From Terrabacter sp. Root85 (GTDB lineage Bacteria; Actinomycetota; Actinomycetes; Actinomycetales; Dermatophilaceae), in the NCBI RefSeq assembly GCF_001429185.1, contig NZ_LMIW01000009.1:124001-188000 (forward strand): 64,000 bases of DNA, given 5' to 3'. The notes beneath the pieces are model-generated. The model had not been told where the DNA came from, ran no database searches, and worked only from the letters and a program-made list of their open reading frames with translations. Position numbers and translations under genes: made by a program. Positions 8,341 to 16,518 of this stretch are shown here, piece after piece (the first letter of the stretch is position 1; each line of letters begins with the position of its first letter).

Positions 8341-8402
8341 GGTCGCACCGTAGCCGGGGCGCGATGCGGTCCGCAGGGAAATGCGCGTCGCCCACGGGCT
8401 AT

Positions 8403-8510
8403 GGTGGGGCCAGCGTCGTCGATCCAGGAACCCGGTGAGAATCCGGGACGGTCCCGCCACTGTGAGTCGCCACCCGTGAGGGAGGCGGTGAGTCAGGAAC
8501 TGCCGGCAGC
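8403..8510 (+). ncRNA. Cobalamin riboswitch upstream of cobN
   Basis: The leader of cobN contains GGAACCCGGTGAGAATCCGG (8428-8447), then GTCCCGCCACTGTGA (8451-8465), then the B12 box GAGTCAGGAACTGCC at 8490-8504. This is a textbook cobalamin riboswitch core. It is on the same strand and ends ~55 nt before the cobN GTG. Confidence 0.93.
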
Positions 8511-8530
8511 GCTTCTCTTTCCTTTCGACC

Positions 8531-8550
8531 GCGGGGCGTGGACACCCCGC
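8531..8550 (+). promoter_or_regulatory. Expression-platform hairpin before cobN
   Basis: GCGGGG at 8531-8536 pairs with CCCCGC at 8545-8550, immediately before the CGAGGAG ribosome-binding site (8551-8557) and the GTG start at 8563. No U-run follows, so it probably controls access to the ribosome-binding site rather than acting as a terminator. A pyrimidine-rich TTCTCTTTCCTTT stretch sits just upstream. Confidence 0.55.
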
Positions 8551-8562
8551 CGAGGAGTTCCA

Positions 8563-11500
8563 GTGACGCGCATCGCGCTGCTCTCGACGTCTGACACCGA
8601 CCTGCTGTGTGCCCGCGGGAGCGGTGCCGACTACCTGGTCGCCAACCCCTCCCGTCCCGGTCACACGTCCATGGCCGAGGCCATCGAGGCTGCCGACATC
8701 GTCGTGGCCCGCATCCTCGGTGGTCCCCAGGACCTCTGCGCGGGCTTCCGCCGGATCCGGAGCACGGGCACGCCGATGGTCGTGCTCGGCGGCGAGCAGA
8801 CCCCGCACGCCGCCCTCATGGAGCTCTCGACGGTCGCGCCCGGCGTCGTCGCCGAGGCGCACCGCTACCTCGCCGAGGGCGGTGCCGCCAACCTCCGGGA
8901 GCTGCACGCCTTCCTCGGCGACACGCTCCTCATGACGGGGGAGGGTTTCGAGCCGCCCGTGGCCCTGCCGACATGGGGCGTGCTCGACCGCCCGGAGCCC
9001 GGGCCTGCGGTCGACGGCCACCCCCGTCCTCGAGTCGGGATCCTCTTCTACCGGGCCCAGTTCGCCGCCGAGAACACCGCCTACGTCCACGCCCTCGCCG
9101 ACGCCGTCGACGCGGCCGGCGGTGTCGGCGTGCCGGTCCACGTCTCGTCGCTGCGCGACGCCCCCGCCGACCTGCTCGAGCACCTCACGGCATACGACGT
9201 CCTCGTGACGACGGTGCTCGCAGCGGGCGGCACCAAGCCGGGCACGGCGAGCGCCGGCGAGGACGACGAGGCGTGGGACGTGCAGGCGCTGGCCGCCCTC
9301 GACGTCCCGATCATCCAGGGCCTCTGCCTGACGTGGAGCCGCGACCAGTGGGACGCGAGCGACGACGGGATGAGCCCGCTCGACGTCGCGACGCAGGTCG
9401 CCGTGCCCGAGTTCGACGGCCGCATCATCGGAGGGGTCTTCTCCTTCAAGGAGACCGACGCCGACGGCCTGCCGCACTACGTGCCCGACCCCGAGCGCTG
9501 CGCGCGTCTCGCCACGCTCGCCGTCAACCACGCCCGCCTGCGCCACACCCCGCCGGCCGAGCGCAGGATCGCGATCGTCCTGTCGGCCTACCCGTCCAAG
9601 CACTCGCGCATCGGCAACGCCGTCGGTCTCGACACGCCGGTCTCGATCATCCGGCTGCTGCGGGCGATGCGCGACGCCGGCTACGACCTCGGCGAGCCGG
9701 GCGAGATCCCCGGCACCGGGCCGCTCGAGCCGGTCGACGGCGAGTCGCCCGACACGACCGCGGGCAACGCGCTCATCCACGCCCTCATCGAGGCTGGTGG
9801 CCAGGACGAGGACTGGCTGACGCAGGAGCAGCTGAGCGGCCAGCCGGTGCGCATCCCGGCTGCCCGCTACCGCGAGCACTTCGACGCCCTCCGGGCGGGG
9901 CTGCGCGACGCCGTCACGAAGCACTGGGGCGACGCGCCCGGCGAGGTCTTCGTCGACCGCCACGCGGACCCCGAGGGCGAGCTCGTCGCGGCGAGCATCC
10001 GAGCCGGCAACGTCGTCGTCCTCGTCCAGCCGCCGCGCGGCTTCGGCGAGAACCCCATCGCGATCTACCACGACCCCGACCTGCCGCCGACGCACCACTA
10101 CCTCGCCGTCTACGACTTCCTCGCAAGGGAGTTCGGCGCTCACGCCGTCGTCCACATGGGCAAGCACGGCAACCTCGAGTGGCTGCCCGGCAAGAACCTC
10201 GCGCTCTCCGCGGCGTGCGGGCCCGACGCGACGATCGGGTCGATCCCGCTCGTCTACCCCTTCCTCGTCAACGACCCCGGAGAGGGCAGCCAGGCCAAGC
10301 GCCGCGCCCACGCGACGATCGTCGACCACCTCGTGCCCCCGATGGCCCGCGCCGAGTCCTACGGCGACATCGCCCGACTCGAGCAGCTGCTCGACGAGTA
10401 CGGCAACGTCTCCGTCATGGACCCGGCCAAGGCGCCGGCCCTGCGCGCCGAGATCTGGACGCTCATCCAGTCCGCTCAGATGCACCACGACCTGGGCCTG
10501 ACGGACCGGCCCGACGACGATGCCTTCGACGAGTTCGTCATGCACGTCGACGGCTGGCTCTGCGAGGTCAAGGACGTCCAGATCAGGGACGGACTCCATG
10601 TTCTTGGCGAGGCCCCCACGGGGGAGGGCCTCGCCAACCTCGTGCTCGCGATCCTGCGGGCCAACCAGGTCTTCGCCGGTGCCGTGGGCGCCGTGCCGGG
10701 ACTTCGGACGGCGCTCGGGGTGAGTGAGGGGCACTCCGAGCGCTCGTCCGTCGACGACGCCGAGGAGCAGGCGAGCGCACTCGTCGCCGCTCTCGCCGAG
10801 GCCGACTGGGACGAAGCCGCGGTGCCAGGCATCGTGCGCGACCGGCTGGGCGCCGACCCGCAGGTCGACACCGATGGCGTATGCCGTTCGCTGGCCTTCG
10901 CGTGCCGCGAGGTCGTCCCGCGCTTGCGGGCGACGACGGGCGAGATCGACGCGGTGCTCCATGCGCTCGACGGTGGCTACGTCCCGGCCGGGCCGTCGGG
11001 GTCGCCTCTGCGCGGCCTCGTCAACGTGCTGCCGACCGGCCGCAACTTCTACTCCGTCGACCCGAAGGCGATCCCGAGCCGACTCGCCTGGGAGACCGGA
11101 CAGCGCCTCGCCGACGACCTGCTCGCCCGGCACCGAGCCGACACCGGCGAGTGGCCACGGTCGGTCGGGCTCTCGGTGTGGGGCACGTCGGCGATGCGCA
11201 CGTCGGGCGACGACATCGCCGAGGTGCTGGCGCTCCTCGGCGTGCGCCCCCGCTGGGACGAGATGTCGCGCCGGGTCGTCGGGCTCGACGCCGTCCCGCT
11301 CGCCGAGCTCGGCCGGCCGCGCATCGACGTCACGGTCCGCATCTCCGGCTTCTTCCGGGACGCCTTCCCGCACGTCATCGCCATGCTCGACGACGCCGTG
11401 CAGCTCGTGGCCGACCTCGCCGAGTCCCCCGACGACAACTACCTCCGGGCCCACGTCGCCGGCGACCTCGCCGAGCACGGTGATGCCCGCCGCGCCACGA

Positions 11501-12216
11501 CCCGGATCTTCGGCAGCAAGCCCGGCTCCTACGGCGCCGGCATCCTCCCGCTCATCGAGTCGGGCAACTGGCGCTCGGACGCCGACCTCGCGGAGGTCTA
11601 CGCGACGTGGGGCGGCTTCGCGTACGGGCGTGAGCTGGACGGCATACCTGCTCGGGCCGACATGGAGCGCACCTACGCGCGGATGGACGTCGCCGCGAAG
11701 AACATCGACACGCGCGAGCACGACATCGCCGACAGCGACGACTACTTCCAGTACCACGGCGGCATGGTCGCGACGGTCCGCGCGCTCACCGGTCGCGAGC
11801 CCAAGGCGTACGTCGGCGACTCCACGACGCCGGACGCGGTGCGCACGCGCAGCCTCACGGAGGAGACGGCGCGCGTCTTCCGGGCACGCGTCGTCAACCC
11901 GCGCTGGATCGCGGCGATGCGGCGGCACGGCTACAAGGGCGCCTTCGAGCTCGCGGCGACCGTCGACTACCTCTACGGCTTCGACGCGACGGCCGGTGTC
12001 GTGACGGACTGGATGTACGAGCAGCTCGCCCAGACCTACGTGCTCGACAAGGAGAACCGCGACTTCCTCCAGCACGCCAACCCGTGGGCGCTGCACGGCA
12101 TGATCGAGCGGCTCCACGAGGCCGTCGACCGCGGCCTCTGGGAGGAGCCGGACCCCCAGCTGATGGCGGACCTCCAGCAGGTCTACCTCGACGTCGAGGG
12201 CGACCTCGAGGACTGA
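8563..12216 (+). CDS. cobN: Cobaltochelatase subunit CobN
   Basis: This 1217-residue protein has the usual CobN/BchH-like length. CobN is the large ATP-dependent subunit that inserts cobalt into hydrogenobyrinic acid a,c-diamide. Recognisable segments are AAEAIEAADIVVARILGG in the N-terminal part, VGILFYRAQFAAENTAYVHAL, FDGRIIGGVFSFKE, the strongly conserved VVHMGKHGNLEWLPGKNLALS (about residue 530), ILPTGRNFYSVDP-like VLPTGRNFYSVDPKAIPS, and SKPGSYGAGILPLIESGNW near the C-terminus. GTG 8563 follows CGAGGAG by 5 nt. CobS and CobT are not in the window. The gene is regulated by the riboswitch just upstream. Confidence 0.96.
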   Translation: MTRIALLSTSDTDLLCARGSGADYLVANPSRPGHTSMAEAIEAADIVVARILGGPQDLCAGFRRIRSTGTPMVVLGGEQTPHAALMELSTVAPGVVAEAHRYLAEGGAANLRELHAFLGDTLLMTGEGFEPPVALPTWGVLDRPEPGPAVDGHPRPRVGILFYRAQFAAENTAYVHALADAVDAAGGVGVPVHVSSLRDAPADLLEHLTAYDVLVTTVLAAGGTKPGTASAGEDDEAWDVQALAALDVPIIQGLCLTWSRDQWDASDDGMSPLDVATQVAVPEFDGRIIGGVFSFKETDADGLPHYVPDPERCARLATLAVNHARLRHTPPAERRIAIVLSAYPSKHSRIGNAVGLDTPVSIIRLLRAMRDAGYDLGEPGEIPGTGPLEPVDGESPDTTAGNALIHALIEAGGQDEDWLTQEQLSGQPVRIPAARYREHFDALRAGLRDAVTKHWGDAPGEVFVDRHADPEGELVAASIRAGNVVVLVQPPRGFGENPIAIYHDPDLPPTHHYLAVYDFLAREFGAHAVVHMGKHGNLEWLPGKNLALSAACGPDATIGSIPLVYPFLVNDPGEGSQAKRRAHATIVDHLVPPMARAESYGDIARLEQLLDEYGNVSVMDPAKAPALRAEIWTLIQSAQMHHDLGLTDRPDDDAFDEFVMHVDGWLCEVKDVQIRDGLHVLGEAPTGEGLANLVLAILRANQVFAGAVGAVPGLRTALGVSEGHSERSSVDDAEEQASALVAALAEADWDEAAVPGIVRDRLGADPQVDTDGVCRSLAFACREVVPRLRATTGEIDAVLHALDGGYVPAGPSGSPLRGLVNVLPTGRNFYSVDPKAIPSRLAWETGQRLADDLLARHRADTGEWPRSVGLSVWGTSAMRTSGDDIAEVLALLGVRPRWDEMSRRVVGLDAVPLAELGRPRIDVTVRISGFFRDAFPHVIAMLDDAVQLVADLAESPDDNYLRAHVAGDLAEHGDARRATTRIFGSKPGSYGAGILPLIESGNWRSDADLAEVYATWGGFAYGRELDGIPARADMERTYARMDVAAKNIDTREHDIADSDDYFQYHGGMVATVRALTGREPKAYVGDSTTPDAVRTRSLTEETARVFRARVVNPRWIAAMRRHGYKGAFELAATVDYLYGFDATAGVVTDWMYEQLAQTYVLDKENRDFLQHANPWALHGMIERLHEAVDRGLWEEPDPQLMADLQQVYLDVEGDLED

Positions 12217-12262
12217 GCCGCGCGCTCGTCTCGTTGCGGGGACGCGGCGGCGCCCCGGGTCC

Positions 12263-12268
12263 TACCGT
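12263..12268 (+). promoter_or_regulatory. Candidate -10 element (TACCGT), near-leaderless start
   Basis: TACCGT ends 5 nt before the ATG at 12274, and no ribosome-binding site is present between them. Confidence 0.4.
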
Positions 12269-12273
12269 GGGGC

Positions 12274-12735
12274 ATGGTCGGTCGATCGGGAGGTCGGGCG
12301 GTGCGTGGCCTCGCGGCAGCCGCAACCGTCGTCATGATGGCCGGGCTGGCCGGCTGTGGGGACGACGACAGTGGCGGTGGCGGCGGGGACGCCGCGACCG
12401 ACCAGGCCTGCGAGTTGACCATGAGTGCCCTCGCCTCGGGGCTGCAGGAGTACTCGCGCACCCGCGCCGTCGGCGAGTTCCTCTCCGTCATCGCCAAACC
12501 CGCCTCGGTCCCGTGCCGCAACGCGATCGCCAACCTCGCTTCCGGTCGCTCGGCGACGTTCGACCTGCTGCGCCCCAACGGGTCGGTCGAACCGCTCGAC
12601 GTGTCGCCCCAGGTGTTCGAGCCGGTCATCGGTAGGCCGGGTGGCGCGGACGTCAGGGCGTCGCGGTGTGCGGCGACGTTCGGGACGACCTGGCTCTACG
12701 ACTCCTGCGTCCTCGGGCGGATCGACCCGCTCTGA
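12274..12735 (+). CDS. Putative lipoprotein of unknown function
   Basis: The 153-residue product starts with a basic, hydrophobic signal peptide ending in the lipobox LAGCGDD (Cys near residue 28), followed by a Gly/Asp-rich spacer. The mature part has three further cysteines (QACELTM, VPCRNAI, SRCAATF and DSCVLG segments), which could form two disulfides. I recognise no named family. The ATG at 12274 gives a complete signal peptide; a GTG at 12301 would also keep the lipobox. It is a single gene downstream of cobN and appears to have its own leaderless-type promoter. Confidence 0.65.
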   Translation: MVGRSGGRAVRGLAAAATVVMMAGLAGCGDDDSGGGGGDAATDQACELTMSALASGLQEYSRTRAVGEFLSVIAKPASVPCRNAIANLASGRSATFDLLRPNGSVEPLDVSPQVFEPVIGRPGGADVRASRCAATFGTTWLYDSCVLGRIDPL

Positions 12736-12777
12736 CGCACTGCCCTCGGGTCGTGGTTCGCCCCGGCCCGTCAGGTC

Positions 12778-12918
12778 TCAGAACTGCAGGCCGCGCATGT
12801 CGTGCTCGACGACGTCGACGTCGCCGCACCGCTTGCAGGTCAGGATCGTGCGGCCCCTCAGCTTCATGCGCGTGTAGCGGTGGCCGAGGATGAGGCACTT
12901 GAGATTTCGTCGCGCCAT
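12778..12918 (-). CDS. 46-residue zinc-ribbon-like small protein
   Basis: The product begins MARRNLKCLILGHRYTRMKL and contains LTCKRCGDVDVVEHD. It therefore has one lone Cys, a His and a CxxC knuckle arranged like very small phage/host proteins with a 'C-x-x-x-GH ... CxxCG' zinc ribbon. It is strongly basic at the N-terminus. The ATG at 12916-12918 is preceded on its strand by GGGGGAT. It is short enough to be missed by standard annotation; its composition and conserved metal-ligand pattern make it a credible gene. Function is unknown. Confidence 0.65.
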   Translation of the reverse strand: MARRNLKCLILGHRYTRMKLRGRTILTCKRCGDVDVVEHDMRGLQF

Positions 12919-12967
12919 CCCCCGAGTCTCCTCCGATCCCTTCGCCCCGGGACCGGATCGACCGGAA

Positions 12968-13450
12968 CTAGCTGAGGATCCCGTGGCGCGCGTTCCAGCG
13001 CCTCGCGCCCGCGGCCGCGTCGACCATGCCCCACACCCAGAAGCCGAAGACGCCGACGATCCCGATGAGGACGATGACGAGCACACAGCTGATGAGGTAG
13101 CCGATGAGGATCCCGACGCCCTTGGCCACGTCGCCGTTGATCATGCTGCCGAGGCCCGGCAGGAAGAACGACGCGAGCACGGAGAGCGCCGGGCTCTTCG
13201 GTGCCACCTGGGCGTAGTAGACCGGGGTGCCGACCATCCCGGGAGGGCCGGGGGAGGGCGTCGGAGGCGGCCAGCCGGGCTGTCCCCAGGGCGCGTCCGC
13301 CACACGGTGCGGCAGCCCGTGGGCGTCCGTCGCGGCCACCGGTGGGGCCATCGGGGGCCGGGTGTGCGCTGTCCACGCGCGCCCGTCCCAGTAGCGCTCG
13401 CCCTCACCGGCCGGGTACCAGCCGGGAGGAGCCGAAGGTCCTTCGTTCAT
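12968..13450 (-). CDS. DUF2510 / TM2 domain membrane protein
   Basis: This 160-residue protein starts with the DUF2510 tryptophan-rich motif (APPGWYPAGEGERYWDGRAWTAHTRPP, residues ~6-33). A Pro/Gly-rich linker follows, then the TM2 domain: SVLASFFLPGLGSMINGDVAKGVG and two membrane helices with IGYLISCVLVIVLIGIVGVFGFWVWGM. DUF2510 modules are common at the N-termini of actinobacterial membrane proteins. Function is not known. ATG 13448-13450 begins the conserved domain. It lies 49 nt downstream of the zinc-ribbon gene on the same strand, so the two might be co-transcribed. Confidence 0.85.
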   Translation of the reverse strand: MNEGPSAPPGWYPAGEGERYWDGRAWTAHTRPPMAPPVAATDAHGLPHRVADAPWGQPGWPPPTPSPGPPGMVGTPVYYAQVAPKSPALSVLASFFLPGLGSMINGDVAKGVGILIGYLISCVLVIVLIGIVGVFGFWVWGMVDAAAGARRWNARHGILS

Positions 13451-13538
13451 GATCGAGCTCCTCCTCCGCCTCGTCGGCCTCGTCAATGTCCTGACCTCCA
13501 GAGCGTATGTCGGGACGCGGCCACGTCTGGACGTTTTG

Positions 13539-13910
13539 TCAGGGAGCGAAGGGCGTCAGGCAGAAGGGATGGCCGGCAGGGTCGAGCAGCACGCGCCAGC
13601 GGGCGTCGGGCTGCGGGTCCACGAGGCGCGCGCCCAGTCCGCGGGCGCGCTCGGTCTGGGCGTGGAGGTCGTCGGCGTCGACCGTGACGTCGAGGTGCAC
13701 GATCGAGTGGTCTGGCCACGTCGGCTCGCGATGGTCCTCGACCCCCTGCGCCACGAGGACCAGGCCGCCCACGTCGACAGCCGACGCGTGGTCGTGCGAC
13801 CAGAGCACCGTGCCGTCGAAGAGCTCCGCGTAGAAGGTCGCGAGCGCGGCATGGTCGGCGCAGTCGAGCGAGACGGCGCTGACGCGAAGAGGGGCTGGGT
13901 CGGCGGTCAT
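13539..13910 (-). CDS. VOC (glyoxalase-like) family protein
   Basis: This 123-residue single-domain VOC protein contains VSLDCADHAALATFYAELF at the start. SIVHLDVTVDADDLHAQTERARGLGARLVDP, WRVLLDPAGHPFCL follows, the usual beta-alpha-beta-beta-beta signature with potential metal ligands (His in HLDV, Glu/His near the end). Its ATG overlaps the stop codon of the upstream ArsR-type regulator (ATGA), so it is translated with the regulator. The substrate cannot be told; such pairs often handle small electrophiles or aromatic ring products. Confidence 0.85.
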   Translation of the reverse strand: MTADPAPLRVSAVSLDCADHAALATFYAELFDGTVLWSHDHASAVDVGGLVLVAQGVEDHREPTWPDHSIVHLDVTVDADDLHAQTERARGLGARLVDPQPDARWRVLLDPAGHPFCLTPFAP

Positions 13911-14500
13911 GGTGCCTCCTCGTCGGCAGGCTCGGCCTCGGGCAGGACGGGCTGGTCGGTGGGGTAGAGGCCGACGGCGAGCCCGTAGACGGTGTCGCCG
14001 GAGCGCGGCAGTGCGGTGAACTCGCGCACGAGCCCCTCGACGCGGCGCCAGAACTCCGACGCGCTCTCCCTCGGGATCCGGACGTGCCGGAGCGTCGAGT
14101 AGAGCGTGTCGTCCTCGTGGGCCGGGACCGACTCGGCCGCGGCGACCGAGAGCCCGTTGACGCACACGGGGACCGTCGGGTCGCCGGGGTGGCGGGACAC
14201 GCCGATGGTGATGGTGCGGCCGGTGCGACCGTAGAAGCGCTCGTCGATGGCGCGCACCCGGCGGGTCCGGACGACCCGCAGCATGCCGGCGTCGACGAGC
14301 ACGCCGACGTGGTGCGCGACGGTGCTCCTGGGCCGGCCGACGGCGGCGGCCAGCTCGGCCACGGTGGCCGCCCGCTCGAGCACGAGGTCGAGGAGGGACG
14401 AGCGGAGCGGATCGGCGATGGCGCGCAGCTGGGCAGGCGTCGTCAGCTCCACCGCGTCGGGGAGCTCGTAGTCGGGAAGCTGCGGGCTATTGATCGACAT
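13907..14500 (-). CDS. ArsR/HTH_20-type winged-helix transcriptional regulator
   Basis: This 197-residue protein has an N-terminal winged helix at ~residues 20-85. TPAQLRAIADPLRSSLLDLV, ATVAELAAAVGRPRSTVAHHVGVLVDAGMLRVVRTRR contains the helix-turn-helix. A C-terminal ~100-residue ligand-type region follows. It is divergent from the dienelactone hydrolase gene. The ATTGTTGGATCA direct repeats between the two starts are a likely operator, and one copy overlaps its own ATG, so autoregulation is likely. It shares an ATGA overlap with the VOC gene downstream. There is no obvious arsenic or metal-binding cysteine set. Confidence 0.85.
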   Translation of the reverse strand: MSINSPQLPDYELPDAVELTTPAQLRAIADPLRSSLLDLVLERAATVAELAAAVGRPRSTVAHHVGVLVDAGMLRVVRTRRVRAIDERFYGRTGRTITIGVSRHPGDPTVPVCVNGLSVAAAESVPAHEDDTLYSTLRHVRIPRESASEFWRRVEGLVREFTALPRSGDTVYGLAVGLYPTDQPVLPEAEPADEEAP

Positions 14501-14528
14501 TGTTGGATCAGTCTAGATTGTTGGATCA
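14499..14528. promoter_or_regulatory. Probable operator: direct repeat ATTGTTGGATCA x2
   Basis: ATTGTTGGATCA occurs at 14499-14510 and again, identical, at 14517-14528. The 18-nt period is close to two helical turns. TGATC at 14491-14495 also forms an inverted half-site with GATCA at 14506-14510. It lies exactly between the divergent regulator and hydrolase genes and is AT-rich relative to its surroundings. Confidence 0.65.
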
Positions 14529-14561
14529 ACAGCAGGGAAACCATCGAGCACAGGAGCAAGC

Positions 14562-15137
14562 ATGGCCGACGTCCTCCTCCTCCACCACGCCCAGGGCCAG
14601 ACCCAGGGCTTCCTCGCCTTCGCCGACGCCCTCCGCGCCGCGGGCCACACGGTCCACACGCCCGACCTCTACGGCGGCGAGAGCTTCGCGACCCTCGACG
14701 AAGGGATGGCCAAGGCCCGCTCGATCGGCTTCGGCACCCTTCAGGAGCAGGGGGTCGCTGCGGCCGACGGTCTCCCCGACGACCTCGTCTGTGCCGGCTT
14801 CTCGCTCGGCGTCATGGCGGCGCAGCGGCTCGCCCAGACCCGGCCGGGCGCGCGCGGCGCCGTCCTGCTCGACTCGGCCATCCCGCTCGGCGAGTTCGCC
14901 CCCGACTGGCCCGCAGGCGTCCCCGTGCAGATCCACGGCGGCGAGGCCGACGAGTTCTTCATGGACGAGGGTGACGTCGACGCGGCCCGCGCCGTCGTCG
15001 CCGCCGCCGAGGACGGGGAGCTCTTCACGTATGCCGGGTGCGGGCACCTCTTCGCCGACGCGAGCACGACGGCCTACGACCCCGAGGCCGCCGCGCTCGT
15101 GCAGCAGCGCGTCCTCGACTTCCTCGCCCGGGTCTGA
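14562..15137 (+). CDS. Dienelactone hydrolase family protein
   Basis: This 191-residue alpha/beta hydrolase begins MADVLLLHHAQGQTQGFLAFADAL. It has the nucleophile elbow CAGFSLGVMAAQRLA (Ser near residue 88, where classical DLH has Cys), an acid region around GGEADEFFMDEGDVDAAR, and the catalytic histidine in TYAGCGHLFAD near residue 157. The family hydrolyses lactones and esters. AGGAGCAAGC precedes the ATG. It is divergent from the ArsR-type regulator and under the shared operator, so it is likely repressed in the absence of an inducer. It converges with cobF, with 4 nt between the stops. Confidence 0.88.
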   Translation: MADVLLLHHAQGQTQGFLAFADALRAAGHTVHTPDLYGGESFATLDEGMAKARSIGFGTLQEQGVAAADGLPDDLVCAGFSLGVMAAQRLAQTRPGARGAVLLDSAIPLGEFAPDWPAGVPVQIHGGEADEFFMDEGDVDAARAVVAAAEDGELFTYAGCGHLFADASTTAYDPEAAALVQQRVLDFLARV

Positions 15138-15141
15138 GGGT

Positions 15142-16518
15142 TCAGGCCGGGGCCTCTGGCCTCAAGGCCTCGCGGGTCAGGGAGTAGTAGATCTCGTCGG
15201 AGCGGGTGCCGTCCGGGTTGGGCAGACGGCCGCTGAGCCGGCCCTCGGCCCGGAAGCCCGCCTTGGCGGCCACCCGGCCCGAGGCCTCGTTGCCCACCTT
15301 GTGGCCGAGCTCGAGCCGGGCGAGCCCTGTCTCCTCGAGCGCCCACCGCGACACGAGTCGCAGGGCCCGGGTCGTGAACCCGCGCCCCCGGAAGGCCGGG
15401 AGCACGCCGTAGCCGATGAGCCCGGTGCCGGGCGGTCCCATCCGCAGGACGCCGATGACGCCCGCACCCTCACCGGAGGCGGCGTCGACGACGACGAATC
15501 GCGCCGCCCGCCCGCGGCGCCACTCGAGCGTGGCCGAGGCCGCCCGGCGGCGCGCCTCGTCGTCGGTCAGCGGCTGGCCCGCGAAGTCCCAGCGCAGCGA
15601 CTCCTCGTTGTTGTGCTCGTCCCGCACCGTCTCCCAGTCGGCAGCGGTCATCGGCCGCAGCGTGACGACTCCGTCGGTCAGCGGCTCCGTCTGCGGGAAG
15701 GGGCTCGGGCGGGGGCCGGTGGGCGCGTCCGCCGGCGGCCGGAGCAGGTAGGTGTCCATGACCCAGCCGTGGCGCTCGCGGGCCTCGGCGCGCAGGCGCC
15801 GCACCTCGCCGACGACGTCGGCGAGACGTCCGTGCACGAGCAGCTCGTCGGGCGTGCCGAGGTAGGCACCCCACCAGAGCTCGAGGTCGGGGAAGGCGCC
15901 GGCGAGCTCGCCGCACGCGAGGTGCCCGTCGAGCATGACGACGACATCACCGAGCGAGGGGTCGTACTCGTCGAGCAGCCGTCGGCCGGTCGTGATGTGG
16001 ATCGGCGCGCCGATCCGGTTGAGCGGGATGCGGTGCCGCGCGGCGAGCAGCTGCGGCGCGCTGATCCCGGCGATGACGTCGTGCTCGACGGTGAACCCCG
16101 TTGCGGCGTAGCGCTCGACGAGCGCGTCGACGACCCGGATCGTGGAGTCGTAGAAGGCCGGGTCGCCCCACACGAGGAAGCCGACCGTCGTCTCGCCGTC
16201 GTCGAGCCCGTCGATGACGTCGGCGTACGCGTCCACGCGGGCCGCGTGCCAGTCGCGCACCCCGCGGTCGTATGCCGTCGCGTCGCGTTCGGCGTCCGGC
16301 CCCCGTCGCGGGTCGGTGACCTCCACGACGCGGTAGGCGTGCTCGGCGGGGATGAGCGCGTCGCACACGGCCTGCCGGGCGGCGACGAGGTCGGACTTCG
16401 CGTCGCCCTTGTCGGCGACGAGGTAGACGTCGACGGTGGCCAGGGCGCGGGCCGCCTCGCCGGTCACGTGCCCCGGGTCGCCCATGCCGATCCCGATGAC
16501 ACGGATGTGCTCGATCAT
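15142..16518 (-). CDS. cobF: CobF (precorrin-6A synthase, deacetylating) fused to a GNAT acetyltransferase domain
   Basis: One uninterrupted frame of 458 residues contains two domains. Residues ~1-255 are CobF: VIGIGMGDPGHVTGEAARAL, DAYADVIDGLDDGETTVGFLVWGDPAFYDSTIRVV and ISAPQLLAARHRIPLNRIG, a tetrapyrrole methylase that methylates C1 with loss of acetate. Residues ~275-455 are a RimJ/RimL-type GNAT: VVTLRPMTAADWETVRDEHN, FRGRGFTTRALRLVSRWALE, NEASGRVAAKAGFRAEG. The linker is APTGPRPSPFPQTEPLTDG. The start is ATG 16516-16518, sharing ATGA with the cobQ stop. An internal ATG at 15757-15759 (near the CobF C-terminus) has no convincing ribosome-binding site, so I favour a genuine fusion. Separate translation of the GNAT part is possible. 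Confidence 0.85.
   Translation of the reverse strand: MIEHIRVIGIGMGDPGHVTGEAARALATVDVYLVADKGDAKSDLVAARQAVCDALIPAEHAYRVVEVTDPRRGPDAERDATAYDRGVRDWHAARVDAYADVIDGLDDGETTVGFLVWGDPAFYDSTIRVVDALVERYAATGFTVEHDVIAGISAPQLLAARHRIPLNRIGAPIHITTGRRLLDEYDPSLGDVVVMLDGHLACGELAGAFPDLELWWGAYLGTPDELLVHGRLADVVGEVRRLRAEARERHGWVMDTYLLRPPADAPTGPRPSPFPQTEPLTDGVVTLRPMTAADWETVRDEHNNEESLRWDFAGQPLTDDEARRRAASATLEWRRGRAARFVVVDAASGEGAGVIGVLRMGPPGTGLIGYGVLPAFRGRGFTTRALRLVSRWALEETGLARLELGHKVGNEASGRVAAKAGFRAEGRLSGRLPNPDGTRSDEIYYSLTREALRPEAPA

Noticed and set aside
8341-12117. A very long open frame on the minus strand opposite cobN
   Set aside because: It is Arg/Glu/Gly/Asp-rich without domain motifs, is fully antisense to a clear CobN, and follows from the strong third-position GC bias. 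Only its end at 7561-8340 is a real gene (GNAT).
15142-15759. Separate gene for the GNAT domain of CobF
   Set aside because: No ribosome-binding site is visible before the internal ATG at 15757-15759, and the linker continues in frame; kept as one gene, with the alternative recorded.
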